From a virus, in the IMG/VR virus record IMGVR_UViG_3300032291_002754, positions 1 through 57,962 of that record: a stretch of 57,962 nt of DNA; one strand, 5' to 3'. The notes under the pieces were generated by a model. It ran no database searches, was not told where the DNA came from, and was given only the letters and a program-made list of their open reading frames with translations. Both the position numbers and the translations under genes were made by a program. Each line of letters starts with the position of its first letter. The stretch's first letter is position 1. Positions 1 through 6,660 of the stretch are shown here, one piece after another.

Positions 1-123
1 ATATCTATTGCGCTCAACGGGCCACGCAGCCGGCGGATTTTCTCCGCGATCCGGATGGCCTGGTATCGCCACGCCTCCACCCCGTGATCCTCGCTGGCGA
101 GGGCATTTTCCAGCGGGTGTTCC
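1..123. repeat. Direct terminal repeat, copy 1 (circular overlap)
   Basis: These 123 bases are identical to the last 123 bases of the window (57840-57962). A gene is read continuously through the join, so the simplest reading is an assembly of a circular or circularly permuted molecule that ran past its own start. A genuine short packaged terminal repeat cannot be excluded from sequence alone. Confidence 0.95.
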
Positions 124-303
124 AGACACCCGTAGTACCCGCGCTTTCGGGAAAGCAGTGCGTGAAGTTCCTCGCAAATCGGGCGGTACGGATCACCACC
201 GATGCTCTCTTGAGGCGTTGACGATTCGGCCGTATTCGGCCCAGAAACTGGCATTGTGGGGATCGTCCCCTTCGGCGTGACAAAGGTATGCAGTCCTCGC
301 ATG
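1..303 (-). CDS. Nmad1/DUF1599-like nucleotide-modification protein, 5' part (crosses the join)
   Basis: The ATG is at 303, preceded on the minus strand by GCGAGGAG. The frame runs off the left edge and continues at the right edge to a TGA at 57764-57766, giving about 125 residues in the closed circle. The C-terminal half has the pattern seen in phage nucleotide-modification-associated domain 1 proteins: ALLSRKRGYYGC, then a helix ending IAEKIRRLRG, then LLDIAGHAVLGVACLRE. That family is MazG-like and all-helical, and its exact reaction is unsettled. The start lies about 35 nt downstream of a terminator hairpin, and the stop is just inside the next minus gene's start region, so the reading frame itself proves circularity. 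The family call is from memory of motifs, not a search. Confidence 0.6.
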
Positions 304-338
304 CGCCCACTCCTCGCAACATGTGTCTATGAAACTAG

Positions 339-367
339 AAAAACCCTGCGATTCTGAGATCAGAATC
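339..367 (-). terminator. Rho-independent-like terminator
   Basis: The minus strand has GATTCTGA and TCAGAATC in inverted orientation (350-367), followed by a short GC run and five Ts (339-343). It lies between the resolvase stop (386) and the next gene's start (303), where termination or attenuation makes sense. Confidence 0.55.
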
Positions 368-385
368 ACACCAGTAGCCTGGTCT

Positions 386-829
386 TCATTCAGGCAGAAT
401 AATCCGAAGCACCCTTCCATCGTCTTCTGCGGCCGGACGTAGCACCGCAGGGGGTACGGCACTGGAAACTTCCGCTGCGCCCACCTCCGGAACTTGCGCA
501 ACAACGCTCTCTGCCAGCCGTAGGACGAGGTCATGGAGGCGATCCAGTGGGACGGTGCAGAGCCAATCTGCGCGGGCCTTGCGGTGCAGGAGGAACGGGA
601 CTTTGGTGCCTGCGTCGGTGATGGTCTGGGCCATCCACTTGCGCACCTGTTCCCGCTCGCAGTACTTCACCTCACAATGAATGCCCTCCACGTCGATCTG
701 GACATCGGGGCTTTCCGGACCGCCGGCATACTGGACCCCTCGCCTGGCTCGGACACCCAGGCAGTCCTCCAGAGCCTTGGCCGCTTCCCGTTCTCCGCGC
801 TTTCCGCGCTGTCGTTCGCGCCTGCCCAT
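386..829 (-). CDS. Hjc/VRR-NUC-like PD-(D/E)XK nuclease (Holliday-junction resolvase type)
   Basis: 147 residues. The N-terminal helix GKRGEREAAKAL is followed by ARRGVQYAGG, PDVQI and IHCEVKYCE. This is the E...(G)D...E-V-K layout of small PD-(D/E)XK resolvases, which cut branched DNA before packaging or during recombination. The ATG at 829 overlaps the HNH stop (TGATG) and sits 4-8 nt after AGGAGGG; a GTG one codon upstream is possible. The acidic/alanine-rich C-terminal 50 residues carry no motif I recognise. It shares an operon with recombination genes (exonuclease, ERF, SSB, helicase), which fits. A general VRR-NUC nuclease is the alternative. Confidence 0.65.
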   Translation of the reverse strand: MGRRERQRGKRGEREAAKALEDCLGVRARRGVQYAGGPESPDVQIDVEGIHCEVKYCEREQVRKWMAQTITDAGTKVPFLLHRKARADWLCTVPLDRLHDLVLRLAESVVAQVPEVGAAEVSSAVPPAVLRPAAEDDGRVLRIILPE

Positions 830-1227
830 CACGCCCTCCTTGACGGCCGAGAGTTTGCCACCCTCTCTTCAATGTAATACCCCGGTATGGGCTGGGGTTC
901 GTATGACAATGCTTTTTTGTTTCGCAGCGCCGCCATGCTGGCCGGATCGTAGTTCTTCGGGTCCGCCTCGCGTTTGGCTTGTAACAGTATACCCTTGTTC
1001 AGATCCGGGAACCTACCAAAAATTTTCCCGCTGTGAAAAACTCCATGGCAGCGCGAACAGAGCTTCAAAAAATTGAACGCGCTATTGCCCTTGGTCCGTA
1101 CTGATCCGCCCTCAAGGTGATGCACTTCCAATCGCCTGCGATGGTCATGCTCCGGCCAATGGCACACGGCACAACAATCGAACTGCTGTGACCACTCATT
1201 GATCAACCTCTTAACCTTGGCGTCCAT
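829..1227 (-). CDS. HNH endonuclease
   Basis: 132 residues. Zinc pair C19/C22, catalytic H36-H37 in LEVHHLEGG, N52, second zinc pair C57/C60 and H61/H65 in LCSRCHGVFH form a complete HNH core. Such proteins nick or cut DNA as homing enzymes or packaging-associated nucleases. The frame is open upstream to 1521, but that part is Arg-rich and lacks a start with a ribosome site, so MDAKVK at 1227 is preferred. Its stop overlaps the resolvase start. A strongly folded non-coding stretch (1260-1486, same strand) ends 33 nt before the start codon, an arrangement seen for HNH genes tied to structured RNAs. It has no RuvC domain, so it is not an IscB-type protein. Confidence 0.8.
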   Translation of the reverse strand: MDAKVKRLINEWSQQFDCCAVCHWPEHDHRRRLEVHHLEGGSVRTKGNSAFNFLKLCSRCHGVFHSGKIFGRFPDLNKGILLQAKREADPKNYDPASMAALRNKKALSYEPQPIPGYYIEERVANSRPSRRA

Positions 1228-1259
1228 GCCCCCATGCGCTTCCTGGTGGTGAGTGCATA

Positions 1260-1486
1260 GCGACTCCCCGGAAAGGAGAGTCGCGCTGCGCCACCTGTCG
1301 GAGCCGGCACAGCGGGAAACGTGATTTTGTTTTCGGGGTTCGCTTCCTTGCATCCCACCACCCCGTGCGGCAGAGCGCCCACGCGCCTTTGGTTTCCACG
1401 CTGGAGTCGTCAGCATGCGTGGCTTAAACCGCAATCTGCCCGCTCTTCGCCCCTTTCGGGGTGGTCGCCAGCGTTGCATCGCTGGC
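1260..1486 (-). ncRNA. Putative structured RNA upstream of HNH gene
   Basis: No credible ORF lies in 1228-1542. On the minus strand I can pair, in order: GCCAGCG/CGCTGGC (1480-1486 with 1467-1473, loop of 6); ACCACCCC/GGGGTGGT (1458-1465 with 1357-1364), which encloses GCGGGCAGA/TCTGCCGC with one bulge (1435-1443 with 1367-1374), GGTTT/AAACC (1426-1430 with 1391-1395) and CCACGC/GCGTGG (1417-1422 with 1396-1401), all nested; then GCTGTGCC/GGCGCAGC (1306-1313 with 1285-1292) and a 10-bp hairpin GCGACTCTCC/GGGGAGTCGC (1260-1284). CCCCGAAAGGGG offers a competing GAAA-tetraloop hairpin, and ACCCCG at 3' can compete for GGGGT. It could be a novel ncRNA, a cis-regulatory leader, or an intron-like or omega-RNA-like relic; the class is unknown. 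Confidence 0.55.
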
Positions 1487-1542
1487 CTTCGGCGGCGGGC
1501 CGTATTCATGCCGTGTGGCAACAGAGCCTTGAGCGTGACGTT

Positions 1543-1623
1543 CTATTCGTCCTCGCCTTCTAGAGCAAGGAGGAAAATTGAAATCAACATGATGACAGTG
1601 AAATAGTACGCAAGAGTGTTCAT
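1543..1623 (-). CDS. 26-residue membrane microprotein
   Basis: The start MNTLAYYF overlaps the upstream gene's stop by ATGA (1620-1623), followed by one hydrophobic helix (VIMLISIFLLAL) and an acidic tail EGEDE. Too short for usual gene callers, but coupling plus a clean N-out/C-in membrane pattern support it. Function unknown; small phage membrane peptides often act in host takeover or lysis control. It is the last gene before the structured non-coding stretch. Confidence 0.6.
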   Translation of the reverse strand: MNTLAYYFTVIMLISIFLLALEGEDE

Positions 1624-1886
1624 GGCCACTCTGGATAGAAGAGAACTCCGCATTGCGTCTGGCGGTCAAGAATCTCTGCCGCCGCGGTTCGCGGAAACTC
1701 TCTGGCAATCAGTTCTGCCAGATCATCGAACGCAATCGTCTGCATTAACTCTGTGTGGGAATCCACAAACGATTGCAGGCCGGCATGGTCGCGGGCGAAT
1801 GACGGGTCTTTCTCCCCGCGGTGTACCCACACACGCATTGTAAACCGCGGATGTTCAACTCTGACGAGGTTCTCTTGGACTATCAT
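1620..1886 (-). CDS. Hypothetical protein, 88 aa
   Basis: Unrecognised. It starts MIVQENLVRVEH, mixed alpha/beta composition, no membrane segment. The start overlaps the preceding coiled-coil ORF stop by ATGA (1883-1886) and its own stop overlaps the next microprotein start, so it sits in a tightly coupled minus-strand cassette downstream of the helicase. Confidence 0.7.
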   Translation of the reverse strand: MIVQENLVRVEHPRFTMRVWVHRGEKDPSFARDHAGLQSFVDSHTELMQTIAFDDLAELIAREFPRTAAAEILDRQTQCGVLFYPEWP

Positions 1887-2050
1887 TCATCACCCCAGAT
1901 GTTAATCACCTTGGCGCGGAGCCTTGCGACTTCGGCCTCTAGGACTCGGATCACACTTGTCAACCTTTGGCACTCGGAACATGTCTGCGTTGCCTTCAAC
2001 GAGGTCAAGGTCTGCGGTTCCGCAGAGGATGGCCCTGAGTTGGTCGGCAT
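1883..2050 (-). CDS. Small coiled-coil ORF, start uncertain
   Basis: The C-terminal 32 residues (CSECQRLTSVIRVLEAEVAR and beyond) form a short coiled coil with a CxxC. The stop overlaps the next start by ATGA, which argues for translation. The ATG at 2050 gives 55 residues but has no clear ribosome site; a TTG about 38 codons before the stop or a GTG about 23 codons before it may be the real start. It overlaps the end of the 195-aa gene in another frame. Confidence 0.4.
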   Translation of the reverse strand: MPTNSGPSSAEPQTLTSLKATQTCSECQRLTSVIRVLEAEVARLRAKVINIWGDE

Positions 2051-2489
2051 GTCGGAGGCATGATGCGGGTGCGACGAGCATTGGGACGTTGAATCCCCGC
2101 ATGCTGTCCCACACTGTTTGCTCGCTCCACTGATCGTCGCGATCAAGGACCGACAGCCATACCCACGCACCCGTTGCTTTTGAAATGTACACCCAGGCGA
2201 ACGGGGTGGACCCTTTAGTGAGGCCATTGATGTCATCAACAAGCACCGTGGCGTAGGGAAAGTCTTCTGGGCATGTGAACTTTAGGCCCCTGACCTTTAT
2301 CTCCAGCCGTACGAGGCCCACGGCGTCTGGGGTTGGACAGTGATCCTTCTGCGGGTTGTGATTGGGCAGCACCAGCTTCTTGCCGTGAGCGACCGCGTGT
2401 CCCTCTGTCTGGCGTTCTTCCACCCACGCTCGTTCCGCCCGGTGGGCCTTGGATAGCACTTCCAGAAAGTCGGCCTTCGACCACCCCAT
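1902..2489 (-). CDS. Hypothetical protein, 195 aa
   Basis: The start MGWSKADFLEVL follows GGAGG by 5 nt. A middle segment reads LEIKVRGLKFTCPEDFPYAT, then FAWVYISKATGAWVWLSVLD. This beta-rich stretch with an acidic pair resembles small nuclease folds, but I see no full catalytic set. The Arg-rich C-terminus (RGRSRKAPRQGD) could bind nucleic acid. It lies immediately downstream of a HTH protein whose frame runs on over this gene's first 254 bases. Confidence 0.65.
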   Translation of the reverse strand: MGWSKADFLEVLSKAHRAERAWVEERQTEGHAVAHGKKLVLPNHNPQKDHCPTPDAVGLVRLEIKVRGLKFTCPEDFPYATVLVDDINGLTKGSTPFAWVYISKATGAWVWLSVLDRDDQWSEQTVWDSMRGFNVPMLVAPASCLRHADQLRAILCGTADLDLVEGNADMFRVPKVDKCDPSPRGRSRKAPRQGD

Positions 2490-2925
2490 TCAACCTCCAT
2501 GTGTCGCGGACCGCAGCAGCACGCGCAGCCAAGTCCTTGGGCATGAGATCATCGGCATCGATCTCTTCCCAGTACTCACTGGTCAGAGGTTCCGCTTGCC
2601 GCACACGCGCTGCGCGACGGCAGACATCGGCCACAAACTCCACCGTCACACCGAACGCGCTGGCGATCTCTTCATGCGTTCGTTCCGGATAGCCGGCCGA
2701 CAGCAGGATCAATCGCTTGGTGGATGGCAGTCTGTTTTTCCGCAGCAACGCAGTGATCTTGCGTCCGACCTCCGGCCCAACCCCGATGCGGTCATAGACC
2801 ATCATGGCCGGCTCACGGTTGATCAATACGCGGCGATGAATCTCTGGCACCAAAGCCAAAGGCACTCCGGAACCAAGCCGCCACTCTTCCCCAAAACGTC
2901 GCTCTGGGCTGTTGTTCTTCCTCAT
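2236..2925 (-). CDS. Helix-turn-helix protein with out-of-frame run-on tail
   Basis: Residues 1-145 look genuine: RRFGEEWRLGSGVPLALVP, then a helix-turn-helix segment with YPERTHEEIASAFGVTVEFV. From about residue 146 the composition becomes Gly/Arg/Pro-rich, because the frame overlaps the first 254 bases of the 195-aa gene. A TGA exists in another frame just before that gene's ATG, so either a single-base indel extends this ORF or the overlap is real. The start overlaps the helicase stop by ATGA and has GAGAGGAG 7 nt upstream. Role inferred: DNA-binding regulator in the replication cassette. Confidence 0.6.
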   Translation of the reverse strand: MRKNNSPERRFGEEWRLGSGVPLALVPEIHRRVLINREPAMMVYDRIGVGPEVGRKITALLRKNRLPSTKRLILLSAGYPERTHEEIASAFGVTVEFVADVCRRAARVRQAEPLTSEYWEEIDADDLMPKDLAARAAAVRDTWRLNGVVEGRLSGSAIQGPPGGTSVGGRTPDRGTRGRSRQEAGAAQSQPAEGSLSNPRRRGPRTAGDKGQGPKVHMPRRLSLRHGAC

Positions 2926-4523
2926 GCGCCAACTCCTCTCCCCTTGGTGGAAACGCCTCGTCCAGCCGGAACAGCAAATGCAGTTCGTTCACCGTGTCTG
3001 CCAGCAACAGTTCGCCGCTGCTTCTCTCGGTGGAAGTAACTGCGGACCCAGCCTCTGATGCTGGGCTGTCGCAATGCCCAATCGATCTCTCCATCTGTCA
3101 GATCCCCCATTCGCTTGCCTGCATGCCGCCCACGCAGCGGCACCTTGTACTCGCTGATGCACTTCTTCTGGACGATCTGCACGTCCTTGGCATCGATCAC
3201 ACCGCTCGCCTCGCCACGCATGGCGGCAAGACCCTCTTCGATCAACTTTGCCTTGCGGAGATCGTCCGCCGCTTGGGCCAGCAGATCGGCTGGATCGGCG
3301 GGGTCGGCGTCCTCGGCCGCGGCGGCTTGCCTTGCACGGCGGACGATCTCCGGGTCGGCGTCCCTCGCAAACATGTCTACGGCGGTAACAAGCGAGTGGC
3401 TGGCCGTCTCGTCGGTCATGTCAATGACCTTGAAGAACGGCTTGCTGCTCCTTGCAATCGCTGTCTGGCGGGCGACGACTCCAAGCCATCCAGACATGTT
3501 GGCAAATGGACAGTTGTTCAGTGTATCAGATGACAGCCTTGTAGCGCGACCGACAATCTGAAGCCAGAGCGACCGGCTCTTGGTCGGACGCGCCAGCACA
3601 ATCGTCTGGGTGGCGGGAGCGTCAAAGCCCATGGCCGCGATCTGGCAATTGAACAACACGTCGATATCGCCGCGGCGATAGGCATTGATAATCCGATTCC
3701 GCTCATCCTCCGGCTGGATGAATGCAGACCCGCAGATCGCAGCCGCGTTCATGCCGTAACTGCGAACAGCCAGGTCAGCCGCCGCAAACGCCGACTTGAC
3801 CCCGGGCAAGAACGCAATGCACTGGCCTGTGCGTTCCTTCTGGATTGTCAGGCACACTTGGTGCAGCGGCTTGCTGGCACCAATCACCATCTCCAGATCC
3901 GACGCCACGTAATCACCGCCGGCAACTGCCACGTTCGACAGGTCTAGCCCGCGGCACTTGACGATCTTCGCTCTCGGTGGAGGCGCCCATCGCTGCTGGA
4001 TGGCCTCCTGCAAGCCCATCTCATACGCTGTAGTCTGGTAAAACCTCCCAAGCCGCCGGCCGTCAGCGCGGAACGGAGTGGCCGTGAATCCAAGAATGTG
4101 CGCCCCATGCTCTTGGAACTTCTCCAGCATGGCGATCATGGCTGGGCTGTCCTGGGCATGCGCCTCGTCAACGATGACGAACCGCTTTCCCAGATGCCGC
4201 ACGTACCTCTGCGGACTGCCGGACAGGAGCGTCTGCCGGCTAGCAACGGTGATGCGTGACCCGTGGACGGCCCACTGGTCGGCCATCTCAATTTCGACAA
4301 ACTCGCCGGTAACGCGGTCCAAGGTTTTCGCCGCCTGCCAGACAAGTTCGCGCTGTGGTGCGACGATCAGAAAACTAGACCTGTCGCAGAGTTGCGCCAG
4401 TCGGCTGAATATCACCGTCTTCCCACCACCCGTGAATAGGGAGACAAGTGCCGTTTTGTGACCGCGAGCAATCGCGGCCAGAATGTCATCTACGCAGTGC
4501 TGCTGATAATCTCGCGTGTGCAT
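2922..4523 (-). CDS. Superfamily 2 DEAD/DEAH helicase
   Basis: 533 residues from MHTRDYQQ, chosen because GGAGGGG lies 4 nt before the ATG; an upstream ATG lacks a ribosome site. Motif I SLFTGGGKT (P-loop), motif Ia VAPQRELVWQAA, motif II VDEAHAQ, motif III GFTATPFRADGRR, and motif VI QIVGRATRL are all present. This is a RadD/UvsW-like SF2 helicase that unwinds DNA or drives branch migration. It sits downstream of SSB, ERF and exonuclease, so recombination-dependent replication is the likely setting. The last 40 residues are Arg-rich without a motif. Confidence 0.88.
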   Translation of the reverse strand: MHTRDYQQHCVDDILAAIARGHKTALVSLFTGGGKTVIFSRLAQLCDRSSFLIVAPQRELVWQAAKTLDRVTGEFVEIEMADQWAVHGSRITVASRQTLLSGSPQRYVRHLGKRFVIVDEAHAQDSPAMIAMLEKFQEHGAHILGFTATPFRADGRRLGRFYQTTAYEMGLQEAIQQRWAPPPRAKIVKCRGLDLSNVAVAGGDYVASDLEMVIGASKPLHQVCLTIQKERTGQCIAFLPGVKSAFAAADLAVRSYGMNAAAICGSAFIQPEDERNRIINAYRRGDIDVLFNCQIAAMGFDAPATQTIVLARPTKSRSLWLQIVGRATRLSSDTLNNCPFANMSGWLGVVARQTAIARSSKPFFKVIDMTDETASHSLVTAVDMFARDADPEIVRRARQAAAAEDADPADPADLLAQAADDLRKAKLIEEGLAAMRGEASGVIDAKDVQIVQKKCISEYKVPLRGRHAGKRMGDLTDGEIDWALRQPSIRGWVRSYFHREKQRRTVAGRHGERTAFAVPAGRGVSTKGRGVGA

Positions 4524-4547
4524 GTGACCCCTCCATGCGGTTACTGC

Positions 4548-4577
4548 CGCCGGGGAGATATCCGTCTCTCCCCGGCG
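4548..4577 (-). terminator. Perfect 11-bp hairpin between SSB and helicase
   Basis: CGCCGGGGAGA (4548-4558) and TCTCCCCGGCG (4567-4577) pair perfectly around an 8-nt loop. There is no T-run, so it may attenuate or protect mRNA ends rather than terminate intrinsically. Confidence 0.5.
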
Positions 4578-4612
4578 ACAGGTGCGTCCGTGCAAACCAC
4601 TTCCGTCCTAGA

Positions 4613-4939
4613 TCAGAATGGGCTAGTTTCGGCCTCCGCACGCTCCCTGCTTCCAAGCAGCGTGAGATTGTTGACCCGCAGCGAGTAGGCAGTGCGCTTG
4701 ACGCCATCCTTCTCGTACTGCCGGCACTTCAGTTCACCCGAAACAGCCACAGCCTTTCCGCGAGTCAGGTACTCCACCACCTGACCGGGCTTCCAGTAGT
4801 CACAATCCATGTACAGCACCTCGTCCTTGCGGCCATTGACCGCAATGGCGAAGGCTGCGACCTCACTGTCACCGACAGACCGGACCTCGGCATCCCGCGT
4901 GAGATTGCCGGTAAACGTGCAGACATTCATGCTGGCCAT
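4613..4939 (-). CDS. ssb: Single-stranded DNA-binding protein
   Basis: 108 residues. MASMNVCTFTGNLTRDAEV, then FAIAVNG, DCDYWKPGQVVEYLTRGKAV, SGELKCRQYEKDGVKR and YSLRVNNLTLL are the strand order of a bacterial-type SSB OB fold. It ends ...SPF, a shortened form of the acidic DIPF tip that recruits partner proteins. Shorter than E. coli SSB (178), as usual for phage versions. The ATG at 4939 overlaps the ERF stop (TGATG) and lies 7 nt after AGGAGG. It protects single strands for the ERF annealing protein encoded next to it. Confidence 0.9.
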   Translation of the reverse strand: MASMNVCTFTGNLTRDAEVRSVGDSEVAAFAIAVNGRKDEVLYMDCDYWKPGQVVEYLTRGKAVAVSGELKCRQYEKDGVKRTAYSLRVNNLTLLGSRERAEAETSPF

Positions 4940-5595
4940 CAAACACCTCCTGGGAACTGTGATGCAAACTCTTCGATCCGAACCAACACAGCGGTGGGAC
5001 AGACCCCCTCGCTGACTCTCAACCGCACCAACTCAACGGTCTTCTGAATCGCCTCTGGAGACGCGGCCTTGGAAATCGCTTCCCGCGCCTTCGCCTCAAT
5101 CTCCATTCCTCGCCCGATGACGTTTGGCTTGGACGCCTTCGACTTTGGCGGCGGCGCAGACTGCTGGCCATCGTCATCGTCCTCGGCCCAAGCACCCACC
5201 AGCGACAAGAACGTGTACTTCTTCGCGTAGGTGTAGGCACTGCCCAAGGACTGCATGTCAATCTTCGGAGTGCCTTCCTTGTCAAATCCCATGTAGATCG
5301 GACAGAGCGTGTTGACCCACTGCCCGCTTGGGGCATGGTGCAGTTCAGCCACTGCCACCCAATCGCCATTGATGCGGGTCAGCTTCGTCTGCGGGATCGG
5401 GAATCCCTCCGCAAGCAACGCCGGCCGCAATGCCTCGCAAATGTCGCTATACCGCATGTATCGGTAGCGACCGAACTTGTTGTCACCTCCACGCTCCACT
5501 GACGGGAACTGTGCCTGTGCGCGGGCAAGAGCCGCATACAGTTCCTGCGTTTCCGGTGACGATGTCAGACCGGGCAAACTGTGATCAACCGTCAT
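4939..5595 (-). CDS. erf: ERF-family single-strand annealing protein
   Basis: 218 residues from MTVDHS, 7 nt after GGAGGG. The ERF core is visible: ELYAALARAQAQFPSVERG, then NKFGRYRYMRYSDICEALRP, and a central SAYTYAKKYTFLSLVGAWAEDDDDG, the signature YA.KY.....G...D.DD.D of this family. ERF proteins anneal complementary single strands and pair with a 5' exonuclease in phage recombination. The C-terminal third is helical and linker-rich. The gene overlaps the exonuclease stop by 11 bases and the SSB start by TGATG, a textbook recombination operon. Confidence 0.88.
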   Translation of the reverse strand: MTVDHSLPGLTSSPETQELYAALARAQAQFPSVERGGDNKFGRYRYMRYSDICEALRPALLAEGFPIPQTKLTRINGDWVAVAELHHAPSGQWVNTLCPIYMGFDKEGTPKIDMQSLGSAYTYAKKYTFLSLVGAWAEDDDDGQQSAPPPKSKASKPNVIGRGMEIEAKAREAISKAASPEAIQKTVELVRLRVSEGVCPTAVLVRIEEFASQFPGGV

Positions 5596-6466
5596 TGGAC
5601 CCTCCAATCCATTTGGGAAACTCCAACTCCACCACCTCCGTATCAGCCGCCTCCGCGTAGACACCGAGACTGCGGCGCATGCGGATCACATCAAGGGTGC
5701 GGGCAATCTCTTCCCGCGCCTTCTCCAACAACTCCTCCGGCAGGGTGAACACCCTGACCGAGAATGGTGCGAACGTCTGGGCGACGATGAACGGCATGTT
5801 GAATCGCTCCCACATGCCGGATGCCACTGCGGCGTCGGAGTACCAAGCCGATTGCCACAGGTAGCCGTAGTCCACAAACGAGCGCCACAGTTGCGGCCAC
5901 TCGCTGCGCGTTGTCTTGAAATCCCACCAAAGGTCCGGCGTCATTCCATCCGCCAACGCCTTGCGCTTGTGGCCGTCCTCGTCTTGGAATCGGACAGAAC
6001 CCTGCATGTCCACTGCGCTGTCCAGCAGTTCCGATGCGACGGGATGCTGGGCTGTGTTGCAGCAGATGCGGTCGATCTTGAAGAACTCGTCAGCCGTACA
6101 CTCCCTCGCGCCGGCAGGCAGTGACGCCTTCCATTCGGTGTATGGCTTTCCACGCCTCGCACCGTTGGACAGAACATCCTCCGGCGGAACCACGTAGTTG
6201 GCAGACAGGGACTGTCCACACACCATGAGTGGAATGGCTGCGTCAACAAGTGACCCAAAGTCCGTACCGGCATTGCCAGAGAACAGGCGTTCACCGTTGT
6301 CCAGCGCACGCTGCCCCATACCGCCAAAGCGGTGGATGCTGTGTGCCGTGGAGCGGGTGATGTACCCGTCGTTGACCCTGTAGGCAGCGTCCACAGCCGC
6401 CTGGTCTAGAAGGGTCTTGACCCCTCCATTGCCGGAGATCACCCCTGGGGTATAGGATGCTGTCAT
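5585..6466 (-). CDS. PD-(D/E)XK phage exonuclease (PF12684-like)
   Basis: 293 residues. It contains FGSLVDAAIP (helix with the first acidic residue), KRKALADGMTPDLWWDFKTTR (D...D-x-K core) and WRSFVDYGYLWQSAWYSDAA (Q-containing motif IV-like helix), as in RecE/YqaJ-type phage exonucleases that resect double-strand ends. GGAGGG precedes the ATG by 7 nt. It is first in the exonuclease-ERF-SSB-helicase series. The stop of a possible membrane ORF (6463) overlaps its ATG. Confidence 0.82.
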   Translation of the reverse strand: MTASYTPGVISGNGGVKTLLDQAAVDAAYRVNDGYITRSTAHSIHRFGGMGQRALDNGERLFSGNAGTDFGSLVDAAIPLMVCGQSLSANYVVPPEDVLSNGARRGKPYTEWKASLPAGARECTADEFFKIDRICCNTAQHPVASELLDSAVDMQGSVRFQDEDGHKRKALADGMTPDLWWDFKTTRSEWPQLWRSFVDYGYLWQSAWYSDAAVASGMWERFNMPFIVAQTFAPFSVRVFTLPEELLEKAREEIARTLDVIRMRRSLGVYAEAADTEVVELEFPKWIGGSNDG

Positions 6467-6660
6467 GCGAATGCCCTCCGCAGGAGACGAAGGGCGAGGC
6501 GGGCATGGCCACAGACCATGAGGGTCAGGGCCAGACAGAAAAAACCACTAGCAGAAGCAGTGATTAGGAGGGCAAGCCACGCTGCCCTAGCCAATTGAGC
6601 TAGGGGTGCGTCGGACTTGACCAACCTATCCTGCCGAATTACAGGAGAGGCTGCAACCAT
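6463..6660 (-). CDS. Possible 65-aa single-TM protein
   Basis: The ORF ends in ATGA overlap with the exonuclease start. Its ATG (6658-6660) lies 5-6 nt after GGAG and shares the palindrome CATG with the divergent integrase ATG. The C-terminal half has a membrane helix (WLALLITASASGFFCLAL) and a basic end. Against it, the middle is formed by a tRNA-like sequence on the same strand. Either it is real and the tRNA likeness is chance, or the reverse. Confidence 0.35.
   Translation of the reverse strand: MVAASPVIRQDRLVKSDAPLAQLARAAWLALLITASASGFFCLALTLMVCGHARLALRLLRRAFA
6559..6609 (-). other. tRNA-like 5' half, candidate attP region
   Basis: The minus strand reads GCACCCC, then TAGCTCAATTGGC-TAGGGC, which matches the acceptor 5' strand, TA8-9 and D-arm of an Arg-type tRNA, followed later by CTCCTAA, like a CCU anticodon loop. 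The spacing between D-arm and loop is too long, and no T-arm or 3' acceptor follows, so it is not a functional tRNA. It lies 50 nt before the integrase start, where attP sequences derived from host tRNA genes are common. Confidence 0.4.

Noticed and set aside
193-534. 113-aa minus ORF between resolvase and the join gene
   Set aside because: It overlaps the resolvase and the Nmad1-like gene out of frame, has no coupling or ribosome site, and spans the terminator at 339-367.
829-1521. 230-aa version of the HNH ORF
   Set aside because: The upstream 98 residues are Arg/Gly-rich, lack a start with a ribosome site, and lie over the strongly base-paired stretch; the 132-aa start is adequate.
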